54,573 nt of DNA, taken from contig DATNPK010000095.1 of assembly GCA_036703275.1 (NCBI GenBank), positions 1 through 54,573 on the forward strand. The letters are read 5' to 3'. Every line of letters starts with the position of its first letter. Within the stretch, counting starts at the first letter, position 1. The notes under the pieces are model-generated. The model made no database searches. It was not told where the DNA came from and saw nothing but the letters and a program-made list of their open reading frames with translations. Positions 44,367 to 53,633 of the stretch are shown here, piece by piece. Position numbers and translations under genes: made by a program. Source of the stretch: Coleofasciculaceae cyanobacterium. Lineage in GTDB: Bacteria; Cyanobacteriota; Cyanobacteriia; Cyanobacteriales; Xenococcaceae.

Positions 44367-46076
44367 TTAACGCGAACGAGTAATACGCCAACTGAGCAAA
44401 ACTACAGGAATTATGCCGACTAGAACAATTGCTAAAGCAGGTGCAGCAGCTTCAGCCAGTCTTTCATCCGAAGCATATTGGTAGACTCGAATACCTAAGG
44501 TGTCGAAGTTAAATGGCCGAATGACCAAGGTTGCTGGAAGCTCTTTCATTACATCCACGAAAACCAACATTGCCGCAGTTAGCAATCCTCCAGACATCAG
44601 AGGAGTATGAACTTTCCATAGGGTACTGGTTGAGCCATATCCTAGGCTGCGAGAAGCATCATCTAAACTAGGAGCAATTTTATTTAAGCTAGATTCTACC
44701 GAACCAAAGGCTACGGCCAAAAAACGTACTAGATAAGCAAAAATTAGCGATGCGATCGTTCCTGAAAGCAATAGTCCCGTGGAAATATTAAAGGTAGAAC
44801 GCATCCAGCGATCGATGATATTGTCTAGTCCAGCTACGGGAATCAATACTCCAACGGCAATTACTGAGCCAGGAATGGCGTAACCCATAGCAGCAATTCT
44901 TACCGCCGTTTTCATTAGCCAGTTGGGTTTCAACCTCTCTCCATAAGCCATAAGTAACGAAATGAACATAGCAGCGAGCGCCGTTATACTAGCTAAAATA
45001 AAGCTGTGCTGCGCCAATTGCCAAAAATCGTCGTTAAAAGCAGTATCTAAGTTGTTTATGGTTAACTGCAATAAATAAAGCCCAGGAATGATAAATCCGA
45101 AGCTCACGGGAAACAGACAGGCAAGCAATGCCCAGAAACTGCGCCAAGGATTTAGCTCAAAGGGAGTTAATCTTTTGATTGAGCTAGAGCGATCGTAATA
45201 CTGAGCTGCGTTACGCGATCGCCGCTCCAACACGATTAAAATTAATACAAATATCATCAGAAAAGCTGCTAACTGAGCTGCTGCTGCTCTCTCCCCCATC
45301 CCCAGCCAGGTACGGTAAATTCCTGTAGTAAAGGTATTTACCCCAAAATACTCTACTGTTCCCAAATCATTCAGGGTTTCCATCAATGCCAAAGCCAAAC
45401 CCGCTATAATTGCTGGTCTTGCCAAGGGTAAAGCTACGGTAAAAAAACTTCGCCAGGGGTTGCAGCCTAAAGAGCGACTTGCCTCAATGGTACATACCGA
45501 CTGTTCGAGAAATGCTACCCGTGCTAATAAATAAACATACGGATACAACACAAGTAGTAACATAAGCGCCGCTCCCCACAGAGAACGAACTTCGGGAAAC
45601 CAATATTCTTGAACGCTGGTCCAGCCAAACAAGTTTCTTAATCCTGTCTGTACTGGTCCAAAGTAATCCAGCATTTCAGTATAGGCGTAAGCAAGAAGAT
45701 AAGCAGGAGCGGCTAAAGGCAGAAGTAAGAACCATTGTAACCATCTACTGCCCCAAAAACGACACATCGTTACTAACCAAGCTGTTCCCACTCCGATTAG
45801 ACAGACTCCTGTACCAACTAGGAGCATCAGCCAGCAAGAGTTAATAATGTAATCTTGTAAGACCGTAGCAGCTAAATGTTGCCAAATAGCACCAGATTTA
45901 GTAAAAACGCTGCTGAAAACGAATAGTATGGGAGCGGCAATTATTAAAGCGATCGCCAATACTAATAACGTCCAACTATTTAAAGCAAAACGCTGCATTA
46001 TTTTGCTGGCTGGAAAGGGAATCAAATCAAATTTTACGTTCACTAATTGATGATCAAATTTTACCTGTCTAGTCAA
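44367..46076 (-). CDS. Iron(III)-type ABC transporter permease (FutB/HitB-like)
   Basis: A 569-residue inner-membrane permease with about twelve helices in two fused halves. Each half has the EAA-like loop: EASRSLGCNPWRSFFTVALP in the first and DDASRSLGYGSTSTLWKVH in the second. The layout and sequence match ferric-iron permeases of the Fbp/Fut class, which work with a periplasmic Fe(III)-binding protein and an ATPase. Neither partner gene is in the window. A Fur site could be upstream; I did not see a clear one. Confidence 0.88.
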   Translation of the reverse strand: MTRQVKFDHQLVNVKFDLIPFPASKIMQRFALNSWTLLVLAIALIIAAPILFVFSSVFTKSGAIWQHLAATVLQDYIINSCWLMLLVGTGVCLIGVGTAWLVTMCRFWGSRWLQWFLLLPLAAPAYLLAYAYTEMLDYFGPVQTGLRNLFGWTSVQEYWFPEVRSLWGAALMLLLVLYPYVYLLARVAFLEQSVCTIEASRSLGCNPWRSFFTVALPLARPAIIAGLALALMETLNDLGTVEYFGVNTFTTGIYRTWLGMGERAAAAQLAAFLMIFVLILIVLERRSRNAAQYYDRSSSIKRLTPFELNPWRSFWALLACLFPVSFGFIIPGLYLLQLTINNLDTAFNDDFWQLAQHSFILASITALAAMFISLLMAYGERLKPNWLMKTAVRIAAMGYAIPGSVIAVGVLIPVAGLDNIIDRWMRSTFNISTGLLLSGTIASLIFAYLVRFLAVAFGSVESSLNKIAPSLDDASRSLGYGSTSTLWKVHTPLMSGGLLTAAMLVFVDVMKELPATLVIRPFNFDTLGIRVYQYASDERLAEAAAPALAIVLVGIIPVVLLSWRITRSR

Positions 46077-46391
46077 GCTTAAGCCAATTAAGCACTAGAA
46101 TTACGAGAACAGTAAACGGTTCACATTAAGCTAGAGCAAGTAGTTTAATTATCTTGTCTGTGCTTGTGTTGATCGCGATTAATTCAGCAACGCTAGGTAA
46201 ATTTATCCTGGCAACAGTTGCGATATTGAACAACGAATATCAAACTGTAACGTAACTATGTTTTAACTTATACAAGACTTTTCAATTTCAGGGCAATTAG
46301 CTTTAATGCAGATATGAGTCTTTTAATAACAGCTATATGTAGCTAGTCAAAGATTTTGTTGCCTTAAAGAAAATATCTTGAGAACAGAGCC
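46077..46391. other. Intergenic region, no gene seen
   Basis: About 315 AT-rich bases between the divergent permease and a broken small gene. No hairpin or RNA gene recognised; should hold the permease promoter. Confidence 0.45.
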
Positions 46392-46668
46392 ATGAATGAG
46401 CCGTCGAAACGAGATATCTTAGTATTAGAGCTAGAAAGAGAACGTTCTATCCGTCGTACAGCCAGGTTGTTATCTGCCCAGCGATCACCGAATTAGAGAT
46501 GAACTGGAGCGTTTAATTAGCCATCTTTCTCTTCTGGTTGCCATACCACGAAAAACAGCAGAAGATCCCCAACCAAAGTCCGCTCTTTTAATTAAAGCTG
46601 TCAAGAGAATCGATGACCCTGTATTTACCGAGCTATTAATTCAAATTATCCAAGAAAGAAAAGGCTAG
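46392..46668 (+). pseudogene. Frameshifted small gene, hypothetical
   Basis: An ATG opens a 34-residue peptide (MNEPSKRDILVLELERERS at the start) that ends at a TAG. Another frame reads on from DHRIRDELERLISHLSLLV and ends PVFTELLIQIIQERKG at 46666-46668. Restoring two bases at the site CAGCGATCACC would join the parts to a protein of 92 residues rich in charged helix. The loss is next to a GCGATC, a HIP1-like site. It may be a real frameshift or an assembly error. Family not recognised. Confidence 0.65.
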
Positions 46669-46822
46669 ATTCTCGTTGAGCTTCTGAGCTAGATAAATTT
46701 CAATTAAATAACTAGATATCAGCAAATCTTGGTTTTTTCTGCAATCTTGGGCAATATTTATTAGGCTAAATAACATAAGTAACAAAGGTTATAGTTTACA
46801 CCCCAGCCCTTAAAACGCCATC

Positions 46823-48016
46823 ATGGTTGAGCAGATTAAATCTCAATATTCTCTATCTTGGATTACTCAAATTGCCGAAATTCCTCAATCAGACTGGGAT
46901 GAATTGGCAAAACCCCTAAACACGCCATTTTTAGAATGGGAATGGCTCAATAACATTGAAGTTTCTGGTAGTGCAACGGCTCGCACTGGATGGCAACCTT
47001 GCCATTTAGCAGTATGGCGCAATAATCAGCTAATTGGAGCAGCACCGTTATATATTAAAGGACATAGCTATGGCGAATTTGTCTTTGACCATCAGTGGGC
47101 AGATTTATCTCATCGTTTAGGCATAGAATACTATCCTAAATTATTGGGCATGACTCCTTTTACGCCAGCAGTAGGATATCGCTTTTTAATCGCTCCTGGA
47201 GAAGATGAAGAGATGATTACCGAACTTATGGTGGCAGCAATTGATAATTTTTGCGATCGCAATCGTCTTTCAGGCTGCAATTTTTTATTTGTCGATCCTG
47301 ATTGGCAAAAAATAATGACAAGAAATGGTTTTCATAGCTGGCTGCATCATGGCTACATCTGGTTTAATCGCAATTTTCAAAGCTTTGATGACTATCTCAA
47401 AATGTTTAATAGTAATCAGCGCAAAAATATTAAACGAGAGAGAAAAGCCGTAGCGCAAGCTGGTTTATATACTAAAACCTACGTTGGTTCAGAGATTCCG
47501 CTGCATTTATACTCTTATATTTATCGATTTTATAGTAGTACCTGTAATAAATTTTATTGGGGTAGTAAATACCTAACTCGCCAGTTTTTTGAACAACTTC
47601 ATCCTAACTATAGCGCTCGCATCTTACTAGTAGTAGCATACACAGAACAAGACGACCAGACCCCGGTGGGAATGTCTTTTTGCCTCCATAAAGGCGAAAA
47701 TTTATATGGTCGCTATTGGGGTTGCCATGAGGAATATGATTGTTTGCACTTTGAAACTTGCTACTATAAGCCAATTGAATGGGCAATAGCTAATGGGATA
47801 AAAATGTACGATCCTGGTGCGGGAGGCAGACATAAAAAACGACGTGGATTTCCTGCCACCGCAAATTATAGTTTACATCGCTTCTCTAACCGCCGTATGG
47901 CTAAATTGTTAAACAATTACATGGGTGAGGTTAATCGGATGGAGCAAGCTGAAATCACAGCGATCAATAACAATTTGCCTTTTAATAAACAGGAAATTAC
48001 CTTCAATTTAGATTAG
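46823..48016 (+). CDS. FemAB-like/PF04339 GNAT-fold acyltransferase
   Basis: A 397-residue protein of the DUF482 (FemAB-like) group, whose fold is a pair of GNAT domains. The signature is at the start, PLNTPFLEWEWLNNIE, and later FDDYLKMFNSNQRKNIKRER, CLHKGENLYGRYWGCHEEYD, CLHFETCYYKP and YDPGAGGRHKKRRGFP. In other bacteria such proteins transfer amino acids or acyl groups in cell-envelope building; here the substrate is unknown. It is intact, in the middle of a run of damaged genes. Confidence 0.88.
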   Translation: MVEQIKSQYSLSWITQIAEIPQSDWDELAKPLNTPFLEWEWLNNIEVSGSATARTGWQPCHLAVWRNNQLIGAAPLYIKGHSYGEFVFDHQWADLSHRLGIEYYPKLLGMTPFTPAVGYRFLIAPGEDEEMITELMVAAIDNFCDRNRLSGCNFLFVDPDWQKIMTRNGFHSWLHHGYIWFNRNFQSFDDYLKMFNSNQRKNIKRERKAVAQAGLYTKTYVGSEIPLHLYSYIYRFYSSTCNKFYWGSKYLTRQFFEQLHPNYSARILLVVAYTEQDDQTPVGMSFCLHKGENLYGRYWGCHEEYDCLHFETCYYKPIEWAIANGIKMYDPGAGGRHKKRRGFPATANYSLHRFSNRRMAKLLNNYMGEVNRMEQAEITAINNNLPFNKQEITFNLD

Positions 48017-48066
48017 TAGCGTTGCATATTTAATCAACTACTTAACTATTCCCGAATGTCCTTTGA

Positions 48067-49196
48067 TTACTCCTGCTGGTTCATACCTTCCACTGCTACA
48101 GCATAAAAGTGCAAACGGTTCTCAGGACAAGCAAAACCATGTCCATCAGTATAAAGCGCATATTCAACTGGTTTATCCGCTTGACGCATGGCGTTAACTA
48201 TTTGTTCGCTCTCAGCCTGTTTGACGCGAGGATCGTTAGCTCGTCCGATTAATAGAGGTTTTTGAATTTGGTCTACAAAAAATAAGGGCGATCGCGATAT
48301 TAAAAATTCTGATTCTGTTGCTATAATTACCTACCCGATGTTGAAACATTGCCATCATCGGCTTCCAGTAGGGGGGGGATACTTTGCATCAGGGTCACTA
48401 AGTTACTCGGTCCGACAATATCTACCCCACAAGCAAATACTTCGGGAGTAAAGGTCAAACCGACTAGAGTGGCATAACCACCATAAGATCCTCCCATAAT
48501 CGCGATTTTATTTCGCTCGGCAATATCTTTTGATCGACTAACCAATTTACTCCATCAATCAGATCGTCGTGCATTGCTGCACCCCATTGACGATTACCCG
48601 CATTAACAAAGGCTTTTCCCTAACCCGTAGACCTTCTAAAGTTGGGTTGCAAGACTGCATAACCTCGATTTGCCAGCCACTGTGCCTGCGGATTGTAACC
48701 CCAAGTATCTCGCGCCCAAGCCCACTATGAATATAACATTACCGTCGGATATGGTGCTTGTAAGCCTTGAGGGATAGTTAGATAACCGTAAATAGTCAAA
48801 CCATCTCTAGCTGCATAAGAGATCGGCTTCAGGGAAACTAGAGGTACATTTTCTAATTCTGGACGATTGCTAAATAGTAATGTACCCGACTTTGTGGCGC
48901 GATCGTAAACATAATAGTAGACAGAAGCATCATCTGTTACATAAGCAATCAACCATTTTTGGTGTGCTAAGTCGCCCCTGACTGGATAAACTTCCCCAGG
49001 ACGTACAGAGGAGATCGCCTTTGCATCTTCAGCTAGATCGGGGTCGATCTTGAAGAACATTGTGATTATCTGGAGCAATATAGGCGATGTATCTGCCATC
49101 TGGCGAAAGCTAAGGACTAGTACGTTCGGGATTGCCAAACAAAATTGTCCGAGGAATTAAAGAAGGTGTTTGGTTTGGTTGACTAGTAGTATTCAT
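48067..49196 (-). pseudogene. S9 family peptidase (prolyl oligopeptidase type), decayed
   Basis: A remnant of an S9C-type peptidase. The start is MNTTSQPNQTPSLIPRTILF; the frame then meets a stop at the Gln of SP-x-LSPDGRYIAYIA. Most of the propeller is missing between PDNHNV and DPDLAEDAKA. Two more in-frame stops lie at the positions of HGG-P and STGY in homologues, and a frameshift follows near SEIKSRL. The nucleophile GGSYGG, the Asp of NDPRV and the His of DGHGF can all still be read. The length is 1.13 kb, against about 1.9 kb expected. The ATG overlaps the kinase stop (ATGA), so both were in one operon. Confidence 0.9.
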
Positions 49197-50704
49197 TTTA
49201 TAGGTTTCTTATAGGTGATCTCATGAAAGTCTTTATCCCAAATACTAATGTAAATATAATTTTGGGGGTTACGCCGAACTACACCTAATAAATTATTGAT
49301 TTCAAATTCCTGGCGATCGCTAATCTTAAAATATACTTGGTTAATCTTTTGCTCGATTGCTAATGAATAGTCTTCACGCAATAATTTTTGTGCTGAGTGT
49401 TGAATTGTCAGCAAATCAACCGAATCAGCAAAAGAAATCTCGGACTGACGAATAGTTTGAGTTCTCGCATCGGATAAATAACCTAAATCGACCCGATTAG
49501 GGATAAAATCTCGATACAAATGTGCATTGCTATTTTGCCCGCCTTTAACAATCTCGGTGGGTTTTCCTAAAAAGCTAGTTATCCGCTTTAAAGGAGTACC
49601 AATCGGAAAAACTGGTATTATTGCCTCAATCGATTTGACATTTGATAACGGCTTTAATTTTTGAGATTTCGCATTAACTTGTAGTAAGCTGGCGATCTGC
49701 TCAAAGTTATTCTTGGTAAATTGACTAGAATTGGCATTCAGTAAAACAAAAGTAATTCCTAATACTCCTACACTTAATGAAGATAAAGCTGAAATTATTT
49801 TGAAATCTGAAGATAAATAAGATTTTTTGCCTGACTCATAGACTATAGGCATTGATAGGCTAATCGGTGGAGAATGCAGTGCCTGAAGCATCGCTTCGGC
49901 GGAGGTGAAACGATCTTGAGTATAGGAATAAATGGCGCGATTAATTACTCTAACCAAGTGAATTTTTATTCCAGGTACTTCTTGATGCCATAAAAGCTCC
50001 TTGGTTTGTGGATCGCAAGGTAACTCGGCTGGACTTTTGCCTGTCAGTAGATAAATGGCAATCAATCCTAAACTGTAAAGATCGCTGGCATAAACTGATT
50101 TTCCTTGTTGCTGTTCGACAGGAATATATTCATGCTGATTAGTTAAAACCAAATTACGTCGATCTTGCCTTTCTGGTTTTATGGCTATTTCTTTTACCGC
50201 GCCAAAATAAATCGGCACGGGTAAATAATCATGCTGAGATTGGCGTGACCAAGAATTTTGACGTAGTACGATGCTGCTTGGTTTAAGCTGTCGATATACT
50301 ATGCCATAGCTATGAATATACTTTAAGCAAGTTAGAATACTGTCTAATATATGTTCTACTTCTTCTACTGATAGCTTTCCTTGCTGCCGTACCTTTTGCT
50401 CCAAAGTCAAACCATTAATCCACTCACGAACTAGGTAAAAGTCCTCTCCGTCCATAAAGTATTCATAGAGTCGAGGAATTTGACAATTTTTGCCGCTTAG
50501 TCGTTTGAGTATGCTGGCTTCTCGATAAAACAACTGCCTCATTGATTCAGCTTCAGGATTGCCTAAAACTGGTCGAAATTTCTTAATAATATAGCGACGA
50601 TTTAAGAGCCAATTAGAATCTTTTGCTAAAAAAGTCTTGCTAAAAGCATCCTGACCAAGGCTTTGTAAAATAAGATATTTATTTTGGATTAATTTGCCTT
50701 TCAT
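49193..50704 (-). CDS. Pseudokinase: Ser/Thr kinase-like membrane protein without catalytic Asp
   Basis: A 503-residue protein with an STK-like domain (about 9-275), a membrane helix (about 308-325) and a C-terminal extracytoplasmic domain (about 340-500) like those of cyanobacterial STKs. Lys41 or Lys42 and Glu62 of the N-lobe are present. The catalytic loop, normally HRDLKPSN, reads YRQLKPSS (137-144), losing the catalytic Asp and the Mg-binding Asn. DFG is replaced by YFG (166-168). SDLYSLGLIAIYLLTG is intact. Phosphotransfer is therefore unlikely. It may bind ligand or scaffold, or be a dying gene. It precedes the decayed S9 gene with an ATGA overlap. Confidence 0.88.
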   Translation of the reverse strand: MKGKLIQNKYLILQSLGQDAFSKTFLAKDSNWLLNRRYIIKKFRPVLGNPEAESMRQLFYREASILKRLSGKNCQIPRLYEYFMDGEDFYLVREWINGLTLEQKVRQQGKLSVEEVEHILDSILTCLKYIHSYGIVYRQLKPSSIVLRQNSWSRQSQHDYLPVPIYFGAVKEIAIKPERQDRRNLVLTNQHEYIPVEQQQGKSVYASDLYSLGLIAIYLLTGKSPAELPCDPQTKELLWHQEVPGIKIHLVRVINRAIYSYTQDRFTSAEAMLQALHSPPISLSMPIVYESGKKSYLSSDFKIISALSSLSVGVLGITFVLLNANSSQFTKNNFEQIASLLQVNAKSQKLKPLSNVKSIEAIIPVFPIGTPLKRITSFLGKPTEIVKGGQNSNAHLYRDFIPNRVDLGYLSDARTQTIRQSEISFADSVDLLTIQHSAQKLLREDYSLAIEQKINQVYFKISDRQEFEINNLLGVVRRNPQNYIYISIWDKDFHEITYKKPIK

Positions 50705-50804
50705 TAAGGTGCAAAAAATATTGACGCAAACCTAAAGTGTAGTTAATCTAAAAGAAAAGGTTCTATAAAGCAGCCTATATAGTTAAATAAATTTTAGACT
50801 CTAT

Positions 50805-51063
50805 CTACAGATAACTATTTAGTGACCAGAATTGGATAGGATGAAAATGTGATTGCCTTTGCATAACCTGAGAAGGCTCGATCGCAATTACCTGATCTCT
50901 TCGTTCAGCGATCGCATATCCTATAATTTCCCGTACCTGCACCAACATCAGCAATAGTACTACCTATCGGTAAATCTAATAAGTTAATCAAGCGATCGAC
51001 AATTCTATAATCAAGCTGGCGGGTAGACTTATAGCCTTTGCCAATTGAGTTGTATAAGGTCAT
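50805..51063 (-). pseudogene. Truncated, frameshifted class I SAM methyltransferase
   Basis: The start MTLYNSIGKGYKSTRQLDYR and motif I IADVGAGTGNY identify a SAM-dependent methyltransferase. Just after the motif a single-base frameshift leads to a stop at 50905-50907. The other frame continues YAIAERRDQVIAIEPSQV and ends at 50805. Only about 85 codons remain of a family usually near 240 residues. It is a remnant. The stretch between it and the kinase start (50705-50804) shows nothing. Confidence 0.85.
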
Positions 51064-51170
51064 TTCTAATTTAGTAACTCAAGTGAAAATTTTGAACTTA
51101 TGCAGTAGTTTATCGATTTTAGAGATGATATACACTAAAAATAGAAGGTAGCGCGATCAAAGAAAAAAAT

Positions 51171-51581
51171 ATGGCAAGTTTTGAAGATATTGCAAAAAAA
51201 GCTTTTTATATGGGTGTTGGTTTTGCATCCTATGCACAAGAGAAAGCCAACGATACGGTTAAAGATTTAAGAGTCCAAGCGCAAAAGCTGGCGGATGAAA
51301 TGGCTGAACGAGGCGAAATGAGTACCGAAGAGGCTCGTAAATTTGTTGATGACTTGGTAGAACAAGCTCAACAAGGAACTGTTCCCAACAGCGATCGCTC
51401 ACAGCGACAAGAACCCCGCCGAATTGAGATTGTGGACGAAGACGAACCTAAATCACAACCAGAAGCAGAGATCAAAGCTGAACCAGCAAAATCGGCTCAA
51501 TCTAACGTCAATCGTGAGGATTTGCGTCAGCAAGTACAGTCTTTACAAGAACAGTTACGTCGTCTTAAAAATGAAATGTAA
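51171..51581 (+). CDS. Phasin-like/coiled-coil hypothetical protein
   Basis: A 136-residue soluble protein, MASFEDIAKKAFYMGVGFAS at the start. The first helix is amphipathic (VGFASYAQEKANDTVKDLRV), followed by KLADEMAERGEMSTEEARKF. That layout resembles phasin-like and polyhydroxyalkanoate-granule regulators, but also generic stress helices. The middle is acidic and disordered (EDEPKSQPEAEIK), and the end is a short coiled coil (LRQQVQSLQEQLRRLKNE). It is 46 bases before another small gene, so the two probably share a transcript. Confidence 0.75.
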   Translation: MASFEDIAKKAFYMGVGFASYAQEKANDTVKDLRVQAQKLADEMAERGEMSTEEARKFVDDLVEQAQQGTVPNSDRSQRQEPRRIEIVDEDEPKSQPEAEIKAEPAKSAQSNVNREDLRQQVQSLQEQLRRLKNEM

Positions 51582-51627
51582 GATAAAAAACTATCTAAAC
51601 TAGTAAAATCTGTTAACAAGGTTAATT

Positions 51628-52059
51628 ATGAATAATTGGCAAGAACAATGGTGGAAGCAGGTTGAAAAAACCGCTGCTGACATGGAGGAATTTTTAACAG
51701 AGGTGGGAGAGGCTACAGAATCATTAGTAGAGGAAGTAAACGATTCTCTAATCTTTGTGATGGAGCAGCTTCAAACAGGAGTTGTAGAAGAGTTTGATAG
51801 CTTGATACAGGATTTTGTAGATGTAATAATTACCACCAGCGACACCATAGATGCTGCTCTATCAGAAGAGTGGTCAAATTTTACTGATGATGAATTTACT
51901 AGCATAAGTTATCACACCCCTTCTGTTGACAGTCATCCCGCCTGTATCGATTGTACTAACTATCATGGACAAGTCTACAACGGTAATTTATTAGTTTGCG
52001 CCATGCACCCTAACGGTTTTGAAGGTAATAGCTGTCCTGACTGGCAAGAAGGAAACTAA
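51628..52059 (+). CDS. Hypothetical protein with C-terminal Cys cluster
   Basis: A 143-residue protein. The first 90 residues are acidic amphipathic helix (MEEFLTEVGEATESLVEEV and similar). The C-terminal 45 residues form a cysteine-rich unit, CIDCTNYHGQVY, CAMHPNG and NSCPDW, with four Cys and two His that could bind zinc or a cluster. It is paired with the upstream coiled-coil gene, and a bidirectional hairpin follows. I recognise it only as a type seen in cyanobacteria; function unknown. Confidence 0.8.
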   Translation: MNNWQEQWWKQVEKTAADMEEFLTEVGEATESLVEEVNDSLIFVMEQLQTGVVEEFDSLIQDFVDVIITTSDTIDAALSEEWSNFTDDEFTSISYHTPSVDSHPACIDCTNYHGQVYNGNLLVCAMHPNGFEGNSCPDWQEGN

Positions 52060-52146
52060 GCGATCGCGCTAACAGCATTAATTAATTTCAATTCATAAAC
52101 CATTTTATAAAAAAATAATCAATTAAATCATCGCTTATTTAATTTT

Positions 52147-52182
52147 AAAAATGCCCTAACTTATTCTAGCTAGGGCATTTTT
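52147..52182. terminator. Bidirectional terminator
   Basis: AAAAATGCCCTA and TAGGGCATTTTT form a 12-pair stem around 12 bases. Runs of A on one side and T on the other allow it to end transcripts from both directions, between the Cys-rich gene and the minus-strand HMA gene. Confidence 0.8.
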
Positions 52183-52271
52183 ATTTTTAGTAAATTTTTT
52201 GGTTGATTCTTGCTTGAAACTATTATGAGTAAAATTGAGAACGATTTTAATTAAGCGATGTTGATTAATAA

Positions 52272-52466
52272 TTACTCTACAGTATGACCAACAGCGGCAA
52301 TAACTTGTTTAATCGATGCTTCAGAAGCTTCGGTGTTGATGGTTACTTGTTTTGTATTTAGATCGATCTCAACTTTAGCATTTGGCTCATGAGTAATAAT
52401 AGCGTCCTTGACTACTGTTACACAACCATCACAAACCATACTCGGTACTTGAAGATTTATAGTCAT
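52272..52466 (-). CDS. Heavy-metal-associated protein, copper chaperone-like
   Basis: A 64-residue HMA domain with the metal-binding MVCDGC at residues 10-15. In cyanobacteria a similar small protein (Atx1-type) carries Cu(I) to copper ATPases for plastocyanin. The rest (VEIDLNTKQVTINTEASE, IKQVIAAVGHTVE) gives the ferredoxin-like fold. The Atx1 His of loop 5 may be the His of VGHTVE. No copper ATPase is nearby. Confidence 0.9.
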   Translation of the reverse strand: MTINLQVPSMVCDGCVTVVKDAIITHEPNAKVEIDLNTKQVTINTEASEASIKQVIAAVGHTVE

Positions 52467-52507
52467 GAAAAGAATTCCTAGTTTTAAATCTAAGTTCTAT
52501 CTTAAAA

Positions 52508-53599
52508 CTAAATTGATTTTGCCACTTCCAAACCAAAATGTTTGATCAATCTATCTATATCGAAATGTTGTTTCATCAAACGTTTGATCTGTTCTACCTT
52601 AATTGCTTCCTGAATTGGAACTTTACCAAAAGCACTATCTACAACTTCCACAGTTGTCAAAGTGTCTGTGTCAACTGATAGAACAGGAATGTCTAAACTT
52701 TCAGCACGCTCAATAATTAATTCTTTAGGCGGTATCCGTCCCGTTAGAATCAAACAATGAGTCGAAGTTTCTAAAGCAGCCATCTGTAATTCAGTGCGAT
52801 CGCCGCCTGTAACAACCGCCATATTTTCTCTTTGACGAAAATATCCTAAAGCCGAATTAACGTTCATTGCGCCAATACTAAGGCTTTCTACCATCCAATC
52901 TAAATGCTCTGAACAACATAAAACTTCTGCATTAAGTCGAGTTGCTATTTCTCTAACGCTGACGCTGTTTAAAATTCGGTCTTGGGGAATCATGCCTAAA
53001 ACTGGAATATCTTGGTTTTCTAGGTAAGGCTTGATTGTTTCAGTGGCGGTAACTAATTCTGCTAGAGGAATATCGTTGATGACTATTCCCAAAAGGCGAT
53101 CGCCCAAAAACTTTTTCGCTGACAAAAAATTACCTACCAACAGTTGAGGATGATAGCGAGCTACTAATAAAATTGAAGCATCAATTAATTCAGCAATTTC
53201 TGGTACTGAAAGGTTAAAAATACTACCTTCCCAAAGATTGCTAGGTCCTTCCAAAAAAATTAGCTCCCCGTCAATCTGGTTGACATAATCTCGCAGTGCT
53301 TCAGCATAATTTTGACGATCATTTCCCTGCAAACGCCGAGCGATCAGATTACGATCGATAGATAGTAAAGGCGGTCTAGCTTGGTTTGCTGACAATCCCA
53401 AGGTATTTGCTAAAAACTCGGTATCTTTCGTAGGCTCTGTCTCTTTAGAACGTCCTTGAAGATCGGTTGCTAAAGGCTGTCCATAACCAATCGATATTTC
53501 TTTTTCTTTTGCTAAATAGCCTAAGCCCAAAATTGTTGCCGATTTTCCGCAATAAGCTTCCGTAGAGGCTATCAGAAGATGTTTAGCAGATGTAGCCAC
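52508..53599 (-). CDS. P-loop and DRTGG-domain protein (Pta N-terminal-like)
   Basis: A 363-residue protein. The N-terminal BioD-like NTPase has a P-loop-like STEAYCGKSATILGLGYLAK. A DRTGG domain follows near the C-terminus (MAVVTGGDRTELQMAALETS, CLILTGRIPP). This layout matches the N-terminal regulatory part of some phosphotransacetylases, but the acetyltransferase half is absent, so it is not a working Pta. It lies 34 bases downstream of the probable ebsA, in the same operon. The role is unknown. Confidence 0.85.
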   Translation of the reverse strand: MATSAKHLLIASTEAYCGKSATILGLGYLAKEKEISIGYGQPLATDLQGRSKETEPTKDTEFLANTLGLSANQARPPLLSIDRNLIARRLQGNDRQNYAEALRDYVNQIDGELIFLEGPSNLWEGSIFNLSVPEIAELIDASILLVARYHPQLLVGNFLSAKKFLGDRLLGIVINDIPLAELVTATETIKPYLENQDIPVLGMIPQDRILNSVSVREIATRLNAEVLCCSEHLDWMVESLSIGAMNVNSALGYFRQRENMAVVTGGDRTELQMAALETSTHCLILTGRIPPKELIIERAESLDIPVLSVDTDTLTTVEVVDSAFGKVPIQEAIKVEQIKRLMKQHFDIDRLIKHFGLEVAKSI

Positions 53600-53633
53600 G
53601 CCCTCACTCCTTGTTGATGTTGTTTATTTGGTT

